Source: Zoogloea sp. (lineage in GTDB: Bacteria; Pseudomonadota; Gammaproteobacteria; Burkholderiales; Rhodocyclaceae). From it: a stretch of DNA of 49,837 nt. Positions 33,487-41,708 of the stretch are shown here, in pieces. Every line of letters begins with the position of its first letter. Positions within the stretch are counted from its first letter, which is position 1. The stretch lies in assembly GCF_028693495.1 (NCBI RefSeq), contig NZ_JAQUVG010000012.1:1-49837 (forward strand), given 5' to 3'. A model generated the notes under the pieces. That model worked only from the letters and a program-made list of their open reading frames with translations, ran no database searches and was not told where the DNA came from. A program made the position numbers and the translations under genes.

Positions 33487-34640
33487 TGACATTTATTCCC
33501 TACGGTCGGCAAGACATTACCGATGAAGATATCAAGGCCGTCTGTGAAGTCCTGCGCTCGGATTTTCTGACTCAAGGGCCCGCAATTGAGAAATTCGAGA
33601 AGACCGTAGCGGAATATTGCGGTGCTTCACATGCCGTGGCCATGAACAGCGCAACCTCCGCCCTGCATGTTGCGTGTCTGGCTCTGGACCTTGGCCCTGG
33701 CGATTGGTTGTGGACCAGTCCCAATACGTTTGTCGCATCGGCAAACTGCGCTCTTTACTGCGGCGCGCAGGTGGATTTCGTCGATATCGATCCGGCGACG
33801 CACAACATGAGTATCGAACTCCTGGAGCGGAAGCTTCAGGCGGCCGAAAGTGAAGGGCGTCTGCCAAAGATCGTCATCCCTGTGCATTTTGCCGGCGAGC
33901 CGTGCGATCTCAAGGCGATCAAAGCCCTCGCGGAGCGCTACCGCTTCAAAGTCATCGATGATGCCTCGCATGCGATCGGCGGCCGTTATGGTGAGTTCGT
34001 GATCGGCGGTGCGCCTTATTCCGACATCACCATTTTCAGTTTCCACCCGGTCAAGATCGTGACGACCGGCGAGGGGGGCATGGCCGTCACCAATAACCCG
34101 GAACTCGGGGTAAAGCTGGCACGCCTGAGAACCCACGGAATTACCCGCAATCCGGCAGAAATGACCCGTGAGCCGGACGGCCCCTGGTACTACGAACAGA
34201 TAGGACTCGGCTATAACTATCGCATCACCGACATTCAGGCCGCGCTTGGGGTGAGTCAGCTCGGGCGTCTCGATGCGTACATCCGCCGCCGTCATGAACT
34301 GGCCGCCCGTTACGATGAACTCCTTGCCTCGTTGCCGCTGAAGCGTCCAGTCCGGAATCCGGAGAACCTTTCGGGTTTGCATCTTTATGTGATCGTTTTG
34401 AACGACCCCAGTCGTCGCAAGCAGGTATTCGAGACCCTTCGCGCCAATGGAATCGGTGTCAATGTGCACTATATTCCCGTGCATCTGCAGCCCTATTACC
34501 GCACGCTGGGTTTCAAGCCGGGAGATTTCCCCGCGGCAGAAGCCTACTACGCGGGCGCCGTCAGTCTGCCCATGTTCGCCACACTGACTAATGAGCAACA
34601 GGATCGTGTTGTGAGCGTGCTGTCGGACGCCCTCGCATGA
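33486..34640 (+). CDS. pseC: UDP-4-amino-4,6-dideoxy-N-acetyl-L-altrosamine transaminase PseC
   Basis: A 384-residue DegT/DnrJ/EryC1 aminotransferase and the second enzyme of the pathway. The PLP lysine is about Lys190 in FSFHPVKIVTTGEGG; other marks are SATSALHVACLALDLGPGD, TSPNTFVASANCALYCGA and VIDDASHAIGG. The RPYGRQ-like N terminus FIPYGRQDITDEDI and NVHYIPVHLQPYY at the C terminus are PseC-like. It overlaps pseB by one base and the following gene by four (ATGA), so these three genes are tightly coupled. Confidence 0.94.
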   Translation: MTFIPYGRQDITDEDIKAVCEVLRSDFLTQGPAIEKFEKTVAEYCGASHAVAMNSATSALHVACLALDLGPGDWLWTSPNTFVASANCALYCGAQVDFVDIDPATHNMSIELLERKLQAAESEGRLPKIVIPVHFAGEPCDLKAIKALAERYRFKVIDDASHAIGGRYGEFVIGGAPYSDITIFSFHPVKIVTTGEGGMAVTNNPELGVKLARLRTHGITRNPAEMTREPDGPWYYEQIGLGYNYRITDIQAALGVSQLGRLDAYIRRRHELAARYDELLASLPLKRPVRNPENLSGLHLYVIVLNDPSRRKQVFETLRANGIGVNVHYIPVHLQPYYRTLGFKPGDFPAAEAYYAGAVSLPMFATLTNEQQDRVVSVLSDALA

Positions 34641-35968
34641 AGATCCTTTTCGTCGAGAACCGGGAGAAGACCCTCTTCTGGGAAAAGGTGGCCCTGAGCC
34701 TCATGGCCCGGGGCCACCAGATCGGCTGGATTGTGCAGAACCACATCTTCCGCCCCAGGGAGATGCCGGAGGGCACGCCGATTTATATCTTGCCTTACCC
34801 CCTCGGCTCCGCGCCCCCCGCCGCTGATGTAGAGGCTTGGGTGCGTGTCCATCATCCGGAAGTCATCACCGACCGGGGCCGAACCTTCTTCGGTGCTGGT
34901 GCGGCCCATTACAGTCATTACAAGGCAAAAATCGGCCACGCCTTGAAAGAGTTCCAGCCGGATCTCGTCATTGGCGAATCCACTCTGTTCCATGAGCTCA
35001 TCACGATAGACCTGTGCCGGGCTGCAGGGCTGATGTACGTGCAACCCATGGGGACACGCTATCCGAGGGGCCGCTTCAGCCTTCTGGCCTATGATACCCA
35101 GGTGCCGGCCATCGAGAGCGGCGACTCATGGACCGACGAGCAGGCCGGTGACCTTGCACAGCGTATCGCAAGCGGTACCGAAGTGCCGGCCTATATGCGC
35201 GTTCCTGGGCGTGCCGAAAAGATGCGTCGCAAGGCACGTTGGGCAATTAGCCGTAGCCGGATCTGGTGGGCCCGCATCCAGGGCGAACGCTATAACACGC
35301 CCTCCATTGCCCGAAAGTACGCGCTGCAAAAAATCGTAGAGCGTAACACTGCACGCTGGTTTGCCATGCAGAAGGTTCCACAAAGCGCGGCCAAAACAAT
35401 CCTGTATCCGATGCAGTTGCAGCCTGAGTCAAACGTCGATGTGTGGGGTCGGCCCTATTCGGATCAGGTCGAGACGATCCGGGAATTGCTCTCAGCCGCA
35501 CCGCGCGATTATCAGATCGCAGTCAAGGCCAACCCAAAAGCCAAGTATGAGCTGAATGAAGACCTGTTCGAGCTCGCCAGCAGCGACCCAAGGGTGTGCC
35601 TGCTGCCATTCAAGATGGGCATGCCAGAGGCGCTCGCCGCTTGTATTGGCGCGGTCACGGTTACCGGCACTGTTGGGTTCGAGGCGATCTGTGGCAAGGG
35701 CAGGGCCATTTCACTGCGTCACCCGATCATCGAAAACGAGTTCCCGGATTTCCATGCCGCGAGTCCGTCGCTGGCGGTAGAACGGCTGATCAGCGAACCG
35801 ACGGCGGGGGTTGGCAATCTTGACCTTGGTACGCGGCTGATAAAGCGATTCGTGAACCAGACTTTCATCGGCCGCGTGTCTGATCCGTTTTCAGCGCCAG
35901 AATGCGTAGAGCCGAAGAATGTAACTTTAGTTGCTGAGGCGCTTTCTCTTGTTTTGAGACGTGATTAG
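34637..35968 (+). CDS. Capsule-synthesis-type glycosyltransferase (candidate nonulosonic acid transferase)
   Basis: A 443-residue soluble protein. The C-terminal half resembles the Capsule_synth/KpsS-LipB group: TILYPMQLQPESNVDVWGRPYSDQ, YQIAVKANPKAKYE, and VTVTGTVGFEAICGKGRAIS (the GxxGxEA-like sugar-nucleotide loop). The N-terminal half is a GT-B-like fold (MKILFVENREKTLFWEKVALSLMARGHQIGW). Such enzymes use CMP-activated acid sugars in several cases. Its four-base overlap with pseC makes a role in handling pseudaminic acid plausible, but the donor is not proven. GC is intermediate. Confidence 0.7.
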   Translation: MKILFVENREKTLFWEKVALSLMARGHQIGWIVQNHIFRPREMPEGTPIYILPYPLGSAPPAADVEAWVRVHHPEVITDRGRTFFGAGAAHYSHYKAKIGHALKEFQPDLVIGESTLFHELITIDLCRAAGLMYVQPMGTRYPRGRFSLLAYDTQVPAIESGDSWTDEQAGDLAQRIASGTEVPAYMRVPGRAEKMRRKARWAISRSRIWWARIQGERYNTPSIARKYALQKIVERNTARWFAMQKVPQSAAKTILYPMQLQPESNVDVWGRPYSDQVETIRELLSAAPRDYQIAVKANPKAKYELNEDLFELASSDPRVCLLPFKMGMPEALAACIGAVTVTGTVGFEAICGKGRAISLRHPIIENEFPDFHAASPSLAVERLISEPTAGVGNLDLGTRLIKRFVNQTFIGRVSDPFSAPECVEPKNVTLVAEALSLVLRRD

Positions 35969-35971
35969 CGA

Positions 35972-36000
35972 TTGAAGGCTTTTGGCATGATTTTTGTAAT
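35972..36000 (+). promoter_or_regulatory. Internal sigma-70 promoter before the polymerase gene
   Basis: TTGAAG (35972-35977) and TGTAAT (35995-36000) are spaced by exactly 17 bp in the 80-bp gap ahead of the gene at 36049. The AT-rich context makes chance matches likelier. Confidence 0.45.
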
Positions 36001-36048
36001 TTAGTCTTTGGCCTTGTTCTTTACTTTAAAGCGCATATTGAACTAATC

Positions 36049-37302
36049 ATGCTATTTTTTCCAGAGCGTATAGCCTTGGCTGGTGTCTTGGTATATTTGG
36101 TGTTGTTTGCCGTAGCACCTCTTGATGTTGTTTTTTTGCCGGCATGGGACTCACTTGCATATATCGGACTATCGTATAGCGCATTTCTTCTTGGCTGTGC
36201 TTTTTGGCGCCGCGCTCGTATAGGAGGGATCAGTCGCATAGCCAAAGAGGTAAAGTTAAGCTCGGGCGCATTTTGGACCTATTCAGCGCTCGGTGCGATA
36301 GGAATCTCTATCCGTGTTTACGATCGCTATATTAACCGTGGGGCCAGTGCTGTTGAGTCGGCATTGGAGGTCCGCGAGGTTTTAGCTGACGCTTCGGCTG
36401 GGCCTTTGGCTTCACTTGGTGCAGTTCTATATCCTTTTTGTTATATCCCTCTCATGCTTATTTGGGGTGGGTTTGTTTATAGAAGTAATAGTAAATTCGC
36501 AAAGTGGGTAGCTGTTGTTTTGTTTGTGTTGCCAGCGCTCGATTCATTGCTTTTGCTTTCGCGATCGCAGTTGATTGTTGCTTGCAGCATGATGTATTTC
36601 GCAGCGACGTGCGCGCTTTATGAAGGACGGTCGTTTCCACGTCAAATGGGATTGCCTGTGATTGCGGGTGTGCTGGGATTGGTGGGGGTGTCTGTATTTG
36701 CTTTCCTGACCCGCCTTGATCAAATGAATATGGATTTGGCTTTTAGTATTCTGAATTCCGTTTACGGATATACGATAAAGCCGAATGAACTTGCCCTGCA
36801 TTTGATGAGTCAAGGAGATACTCTTGGACAAGTTGTGGCGAGTGTTATGCCGATATTTCAATACTATTTGCACGGGCTTTTTGAGTTCGGCCTTTTGTGG
36901 GATAGGCCGGATGGTCAAGAGTTTGGTTATGGTGTTGGGCATTTTGCACCTTATTTGAAAGCGTTGAGTGTGTTCGGCTTGACGGAGAGCTTAAGTACGG
37001 AATCTCTTTATTATCGGAGTGGTATTTTTACTACATTCTTCGGTACGTTGTGGATGGATTTTGGCTGGTTTGGCCCTCTGGTGATGCTTTTTTTTGGACT
37101 GATTTGTAAATACGTGGCTGAAAAAGCGCGAGGTGGATATTTGCAGGCGTTGCCGATCTATGTTTATTTTTGTGTAGTGATTTTTTTCATGCCGGTTGTT
37201 AGTTTTCTCATCAGTGCTCAAGGTATGTATGTGGTTAATACTTTTGTATTGTTTTGGGTTTTGACCGGAAATAGAGTAAGAAGAACTGCAGTTAAGAGGT
37301 AA
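36049..37302 (+). CDS. Wzy-type repeat-unit polymerase
   Basis: A 417-residue membrane protein with about ten to eleven hydrophobic segments and one large periplasmic loop (about residues 255-330, WDRPDGQEFGYGVGHFAPYLKAL...). The late block TTFFGTLWMDFGWFGPLVMLFFGLI is the pattern seen in oligosaccharide repeat-unit polymerases. Wzy joins undecaprenyl-linked units in the periplasm. As usual for Wzy the sequence is poorly conserved, so the call rests on topology and on lying beside a flippase gene. Codon use is strikingly AT-rich (many TTT, ATA, AAT), unlike the export genes. No strong ribosome site is seen. Confidence 0.8.
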   Translation: MLFFPERIALAGVLVYLVLFAVAPLDVVFLPAWDSLAYIGLSYSAFLLGCAFWRRARIGGISRIAKEVKLSSGAFWTYSALGAIGISIRVYDRYINRGASAVESALEVREVLADASAGPLASLGAVLYPFCYIPLMLIWGGFVYRSNSKFAKWVAVVLFVLPALDSLLLLSRSQLIVACSMMYFAATCALYEGRSFPRQMGLPVIAGVLGLVGVSVFAFLTRLDQMNMDLAFSILNSVYGYTIKPNELALHLMSQGDTLGQVVASVMPIFQYYLHGLFEFGLLWDRPDGQEFGYGVGHFAPYLKALSVFGLTESLSTESLYYRSGIFTTFFGTLWMDFGWFGPLVMLFFGLICKYVAEKARGGYLQALPIYVYFCVVIFFMPVVSFLISAQGMYVVNTFVLFWVLTGNRVRRTAVKR

Positions 37303-37396
37303 TTTTTATGGATTTTTTTACTGGCGTGTGTTTATGAAAAATAGATGTTTAGAGGAGAAAAATTCAGTCTAGAGTTGATGGACGATTTTTATATTA

Positions 37397-38158
37397 ATGA
37401 CCGATATGTTGAAAAAGATATTCACGCTAATTCTTTTTTTTCTGTTTCCAACGGGGTTGATAAGGCCGGCTCTGAACTTGATGGGCCACTCTGTTCGGTC
37501 TGGTGCAAAGGTTGGATTTACTTTTTTCTGGTGTGATTTTTTTGCTCTCGATAGTGATGTGCGTATAGGTCACTTAAATTTTATTGGTGTTTCTAAATTG
37601 CTCATACGAAAGGGTGGGCGTGTCGGACATTTGAATACTGTCAAGGGGCCTTTTTCTCTGGTTCTACGCGAGCGCGCAGCTCTTGGGAATAGAAATCGTA
37701 TTTTAAGAGCGCGTCCTGGAGTTTCCGTAGGGTTTTCTCAGTTAAAGCTGGGTGCCGGGGCGAAGATTACTTCCGATCATCGTATTGATTGCACACAATC
37801 GGTTTTATTTGGAGAGCATAGTATTTTAGCTGGAGCAGGTAGTCAGCTTTGGACTCATGGGTATGTTCATGACGTTGAAGGTTCTGGCAGGTATCGCATA
37901 GATGGCCGAATTGTTATCGAAAATAATGTTTATATTGGATCGGCTTGTTTGATTTCTATGGGAGTGAGAGTCGCCAAAGGCATTATCGTTGGTGGGGGCA
38001 CGTCCGTTGCTACTAGCTTAGTTGAGCCGGGGTTATATGTGTCTGCGTCAATTCGACGACTTTCTAGACCCGCTCTGCCTGATCACCGAGACGACTTAAG
38101 CCGTGTTGTTGATAAGCGCCTGATCGAAAAAAAAGTCTATATTAAGCGACGCTCTTGA
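37397..38158 (+). CDS. Left-handed beta-helix (hexapeptide) acyltransferase
   Basis: A 253-residue protein with an N-terminal hydrophobic helix (KKIFTLILFFLFPTGLIRPALNL) and a hexapeptide-repeat body: VRIGHLNFIGVSKLLIRKGGRVGHLNTV, AALGNRNRILRARPGVSVG, and the catalytic-looking SQLWTHGYVHDVEG followed by GRIVIENNVYIGSACLISMGVRVAKGIIVGGGTSV, which is the classic WcaF/LacA-type end. It probably acetylates a sugar hydroxyl, perhaps on a lipid-linked unit given the membrane helix. Start at 37397 or at ATG 37406; gaggag lies about 45 bp upstream, too far to decide. Strongly AT-rich. Confidence 0.82.
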   Translation: MTDMLKKIFTLILFFLFPTGLIRPALNLMGHSVRSGAKVGFTFFWCDFFALDSDVRIGHLNFIGVSKLLIRKGGRVGHLNTVKGPFSLVLRERAALGNRNRILRARPGVSVGFSQLKLGAGAKITSDHRIDCTQSVLFGEHSILAGAGSQLWTHGYVHDVEGSGRYRIDGRIVIENNVYIGSACLISMGVRVAKGIIVGGGTSVATSLVEPGLYVSASIRRLSRPALPDHRDDLSRVVDKRLIEKKVYIKRRS

Positions 38159-38159
38159 T

Positions 38160-39419
38160 ATGCCGAAATTTTTTCGCTTGTTGGCTTATTTTATTTCGTT
38201 TGGTTTTGCTCGTGGAAGTTTGTTTATTGCTCCCATAGTCCTAGCAAATCTTCTGTCACCAGCAGATTACGGGACCGTTGAGTTTGTTCAGGCTGTTGCG
38301 ACTATGGGTGCCACTTTGCTTGGACTGGGCACGGTTGGTGCTGTGCCTTTGGTTGTTGTTCGAAAGGTGAGCTCAGCTTCGCTGAAATCGATTCTGACCC
38401 ATCAGTTAGTATGTACAGCGTTTTTAGGGTTGTTTGCTGTATTGGGTTTTTATCTCAATCTTTCAAATATTTGGTGGTTGTCTGCTTTAGGTGTTGGCAC
38501 CATCATGCTCCAGACTCTTTGGAGTGTTACTCTCAAATCTTTGGGGAGGGGGGAAGCCTCATTGCTTGTTGATGCTGGTTTCTGGTCTCTCTTGGCAATG
38601 GCTGCGTCTGGTGCGTATTTCTTTTCTTTAGATTTTTCGACGCGATGGATGTGGGTTGTCTGTGCGCTTATTTTTTATTTTTTTATTTTGATAATTAGAA
38701 CCTTGCGCCAATTTTTATTGGCAGCAAAGGCTGAAGTAGAAGCATCTTATTTTTCAACTCTTCGAACATCCATGCCGCTGATGCTCGGAGCGTTGCTTTC
38801 ATTTTTGGCTACTACGTCTGGTCGTATTGGGGTTGGGTTTTTGGCGGCTGCTCCACTTATGGCGGAGTACGCCATACTGTTTCGCGCTACCGCAATTCCA
38901 ATTGTTGCGCATCAAATAATTTTAGTTGCAGGGTTTAGAAAAATATTTGAAATGCCAGAGCAAGAGCTTGAGAAGAAGTTGCCGATTATTGGTGGTGCGG
39001 TAATATTCTGTGTGATTGCTTTTTGGGTGGCTAGTGGTTGGCTGGGCTTTCTTTTGGGGCCGGCGTTCCAAAAATCGTTTGCGGCGAATCAGAGGGTTGG
39101 GTTGTTGATTTTGGTACAGTGCATTTTATGGTCTGCAATTTCTATTAACGATCTTGTTAATGCAAGAAGGCAGATTTCTATATTTTCTGTTCGCGCATCT
39201 GTTGTTTATTTCGCGATGGCCCTACCCTTAGCTTGGTGGGTCTTGATCCAGGGCGAAGTTACTTTGCAAAAATTCGTGCCTATTCACTCTCTGGTTATGG
39301 TTTTTTATTTTCTTACTCAAATTTTAGTCATGTGGAGGCACGGTGTTCGATTGATTCGAACTTGGTCTTTGGCTCTTTTAGGCTTTGTTGGACTGTCCGT
39401 TTTAACGCAGGCTTTCTAA
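38160..39419 (+). CDS. Wzx-type polysaccharide flippase
   Basis: A 419-residue protein with about twelve membrane segments and the N-terminal signature of the polysaccharide flippase family (FFRLLAYFISFGFARGSLFIAPIVLANLLSPADYGTVEFVQAV). Arginine/lysine residues within segments (VVRKVSSASLKSIL, YAILFRATAIPIVAHQ) fit an anionic lipid-linked substrate path. Wzx moves undecaprenyl-diphosphate-linked repeat units to the periplasm for Wzy. It starts 1 bp after the acyltransferase stop. Very AT-rich, like the two genes before it. Confidence 0.87.
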   Translation: MPKFFRLLAYFISFGFARGSLFIAPIVLANLLSPADYGTVEFVQAVATMGATLLGLGTVGAVPLVVVRKVSSASLKSILTHQLVCTAFLGLFAVLGFYLNLSNIWWLSALGVGTIMLQTLWSVTLKSLGRGEASLLVDAGFWSLLAMAASGAYFFSLDFSTRWMWVVCALIFYFFILIIRTLRQFLLAAKAEVEASYFSTLRTSMPLMLGALLSFLATTSGRIGVGFLAAAPLMAEYAILFRATAIPIVAHQIILVAGFRKIFEMPEQELEKKLPIIGGAVIFCVIAFWVASGWLGFLLGPAFQKSFAANQRVGLLILVQCILWSAISINDLVNARRQISIFSVRASVVYFAMALPLAWWVLIQGEVTLQKFVPIHSLVMVFYFLTQILVMWRHGVRLIRTWSLALLGFVGLSVLTQAF

Positions 39420-39543
39420 AAAAATAAGGGTGTGAAAATGTATTTCATTTATAAGGTGTCGTTCAGAACGTGATGTCAGAAAATGTGGAAGTGCTTTGTT
39501 CAAAAATCGGTGTACTTTTCTGAGTTTTGGATTTTTATAGTTC

Positions 39544-39573
39544 CTGAAATTTTGGTCGAGTGATTACTATAAT
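39544..39573 (+). promoter_or_regulatory. Promoter before pseF with a near-leaderless start
   Basis: A perfect TATAAT (39568-39573) lies 18 bp after CTGAAA (39544-39549). Transcription would begin at about 39580, only a few bases before the pseF ATG at 39583, so the mRNA would be leaderless or nearly so. The 163-bp gap after wzx is otherwise AT-rich with no gene. Confidence 0.5.
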
Positions 39574-39582
39574 TGGTGTTTC

Positions 39583-40269
39583 ATGGTGAGTCTGGCGATC
39601 ATCCCCGCAAGAGGGGGAAGCAAGCGAATTTCAAGGAAGAACGTTAAGTTCTTTCTTGGTAAACCAATTGTCAGCTATTCAATTGAGGTTGCCCTCGGTA
39701 GTGGTTTGTTCGACGAAGTAATGGTTTCCACCGATGACCCCGAGATTGCCGAGGTCGCTTTGGCCTGCGGCGCCAAGGTGCCATTCATGCGCAGCCCTGA
39801 GACAGCGAACGATTTTGCACCGCTCGCAGACGTCATCGAGGAGGTCAAGGAAAAGTATCTGGCCCTGGGGCGAAGCTTTGAGAACATCTGTTGCATCTTG
39901 CCGACCGCACCGTTAATTACGGTAGAGAGTCTTCAGAAAGGCTACGAGTTACTGATTGGCAAGGGGGCGGATTCCGTTCGGCCTTTGGTTCGCTTCGGTT
40001 ATGCGATAGAGAGAGCACTGAAGATGACGGGCGAGGGGCGTGTGGAGATGTTGCACCCGGAACACAAATACACTCGCTCACAGGATCTCGACCCAGCGTT
40101 TCACGATGCGGGTCAGTTTTACTGGATGAAGTCTGCTTGTTGTTTGCGTGGTGACAATCGGTTCGGGTTCGAAATATCCGAAGTCGAGGCGCAGGATATC
40201 GATACCGAAATCGACTGGAAGATGGCTGAGCTGAAGTACCAGTACTTGAATCAACTAGGGAGGACTTGA
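39583..40269 (+). CDS. pseF: Pseudaminic acid cytidylyltransferase PseF
   Basis: A 228-residue CMP-acylneuraminate synthetase-like enzyme that activates pseudaminic acid as CMP-Pse. It has the CTP loop IIPARGGSKRISRKNVKFFLGKPIVSYSIE, VMVSTDDPEIAEVA, ILPTAPLI, and the PseF-like C-terminal FHDAGQFYWM and DIDTEIDWKMAELKYQ. With pseB, pseC, pseG and pseI the activating pathway is present apart from the acetyltransferase step. The maoC gene follows after 1 bp. Confidence 0.92.
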   Translation: MVSLAIIPARGGSKRISRKNVKFFLGKPIVSYSIEVALGSGLFDEVMVSTDDPEIAEVALACGAKVPFMRSPETANDFAPLADVIEEVKEKYLALGRSFENICCILPTAPLITVESLQKGYELLIGKGADSVRPLVRFGYAIERALKMTGEGRVEMLHPEHKYTRSQDLDPAFHDAGQFYWMKSACCLRGDNRFGFEISEVEAQDIDTEIDWKMAELKYQYLNQLGRT

Positions 40270-40270
40270 A

Positions 40271-40732
40271 ATGGCAATGCAGATCATGCGTATGGGCAAC
40301 TACTTCGAAGATTTCGAAGTTGGTGCTGAGATTCGTCACGATCTCTCGAAGACTATTTTTGAGAGCGATAACAATCTCTTTTCTTTGCTGACGATGAATC
40401 ATCATCCGGTTCATATCAATGCGGATTATGCGAGCAAGAACCAGCATGGCCGGGTTCTGGTAGTCGGGACGCTGGTTTTTTCGCTGACGGTTGGCATTAC
40501 GGTGGCGGACATCAGTGGTAAGGCGATTGCCAACCTCGGTTATGAAAGCGTGGAGCATCTTGCCCCGGTGCATGTGGGCGATACCATTTACGCTTCCACG
40601 AAGATCCTTTCTAAGCGCGAGTCGGAGTCCAAGACCGACCGTGGTGTTGTTTCATTCGAGACGACCGGCTTCAATCAGGACGGCGTTGCGGTTATCCGCT
40701 TCAGAAGAAGTGCACTCATCAAGAGGAGCTGA
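40271..40732 (+). CDS. Short MaoC-type (R)-hydratase-like protein
   Basis: A 153-residue single hot-dog protein. The active-site region is LLTMNHHPVHINADYASKN with His48 in the PVH position; the usual upstream catalytic Asp of PhaJ-type (D..NP.H) enzymes is replaced, and the sequence instead follows the mesaconyl/itaconyl-CoA-hydratase-like subgroup (VANLGYESVEHLAPVHVGDTIYAS, KRESESK..RGVVSFETTGFNQDG). Short MaoC genes of this subgroup commonly sit beside CitE-like lyases, as here (2-bp gap). The reaction is presumably hydration of a short unsaturated acyl-CoA. Its position between pseF and citE in a nonulosonic acid operon is unusual. Confidence 0.85.
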   Translation: MAMQIMRMGNYFEDFEVGAEIRHDLSKTIFESDNNLFSLLTMNHHPVHINADYASKNQHGRVLVVGTLVFSLTVGITVADISGKAIANLGYESVEHLAPVHVGDTIYASTKILSKRESESKTDRGVVSFETTGFNQDGVAVIRFRRSALIKRS

Positions 40733-40734
40733 TC

Positions 40735-41643
40735 ATGGAGCATTCGGAGAAGTATTTGATCCGCAGCTTGATGTTCGTTCCCGCACACAACGAAAAGCTG
40801 CTCAACAAGGCATCTACCAGTGACGCTGATGTGTTGTTGCTCGATATAGAGGACTCGGTTCAGCCGGTCGCTAATAAGGCTGTCGCGCGTTCAAATATCA
40901 AAGAATATGTATCGGCTGGTCGGTTCAAGGACTACCTTGTTTTTCCGAGAATTAATGACCGTGAAAGCGGACAGCTTTTACGTGATCTTACCGAGCTCAC
41001 CATTGACGGTGTCGCGGGTTTCATGTGCCCCAAGTCGTGTAAGGGTGAGGACGTCTATTTTATCGACAAGCTGCTCGAGACGATCGAGTATGAAAAAGGT
41101 CTTCCCGTTGGGACCTTCAAGCTGATCCCCCTGATTGAAACAGCGGCCGCAGTTTTGAACGCTCAGGATATTTGTACGGCCTCAACAAGAGTCATTGCCA
41201 TTGCCTTTGGCTGCGAAGACTACATTACCGATCTTCAAGGCATTCATGACGCAGATGGGCAAAGTATCCAGACTGCACGGGCGATGATAGCGATGGCAGC
41301 GCGGGCTAACGGCGTGATTCCGATTGATACGGTTCATATCAAGGTGCACGATCTTGTGGATTTGGAGAAGAACCTCATCTACGTTAAGAATCTCGGTTAT
41401 GAAGGTATGCTGGTATTGAATCCCAAGGAGTTGCCCTTGGTGCATCGGTATTTCACGCCAACTGAAGAAGAAATTCAGAGTGCGGAGACGATGTTGACGC
41501 TCGCGAAGAAGGCCATTGAAGAGGGCCGGGGCGTTGCAATGATCGGTACAAAATTCATCGGGCCACCGATGGTGAAGGCTGCAGCAAAAACTCTTGCGAA
41601 GGCACGATTGGTGCAGTCCAGGGTCAAGAGCCGGGTCGAATAA
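40735..41643 (+). CDS. CitE-like HpcH/HpaI-family beta-hydroxyacyl-CoA lyase
   Basis: A 302-residue CitE-type TIM-barrel protein. Conserved ligands are visible: Arg72 in PRIN, Glu135 in LIETAAAVL and Asp162 in FGCEDYITDL (Mg and acyl-CoA binding); SLMFVPAHNEKLLNKASTSDADVLLLDIEDSV is the family N terminus. No CitD/CitF genes are present, so it is a stand-alone malyl-, citramalyl- or related beta-hydroxyacyl-CoA lyase rather than citrate lyase. It would condense or cleave with acetyl-CoA (or another acyl-CoA) and a 2-oxo acid. The maoC neighbour suggests successive steps on one acyl-CoA. Confidence 0.87.
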   Translation: MEHSEKYLIRSLMFVPAHNEKLLNKASTSDADVLLLDIEDSVQPVANKAVARSNIKEYVSAGRFKDYLVFPRINDRESGQLLRDLTELTIDGVAGFMCPKSCKGEDVYFIDKLLETIEYEKGLPVGTFKLIPLIETAAAVLNAQDICTASTRVIAIAFGCEDYITDLQGIHDADGQSIQTARAMIAMAARANGVIPIDTVHIKVHDLVDLEKNLIYVKNLGYEGMLVLNPKELPLVHRYFTPTEEEIQSAETMLTLAKKAIEEGRGVAMIGTKFIGPPMVKAAAKTLAKARLVQSRVKSRVE

Positions 41644-41649
41644 TACAGC

Positions 41650-41671
41650 GGAGCCTGTCGCGGCAGGCTCC
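41650..41671 (+). terminator. Hairpin between citE-like and pglD-like genes
   Basis: A perfect 8-bp stem GGAGCCTG / CAGGCTCC with a 6-base loop starts 6 bp after the citE-like stop. There is no immediate T run, so it may be a partial terminator or an mRNA-end stabiliser that lowers expression of downstream genes. Confidence 0.5.
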
Positions 41672-41708
41672 AGGCATAATGGTTTTGGTTTTGAGAATCG
41701 GGGACGAG

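Noticed and set aside
37345..37536. Small frame with a good ribosome site ahead of the acyltransferase
   Set aside because: It overlaps the start of the acyltransferase in another frame and shows no conserved features; at most a leader peptide.
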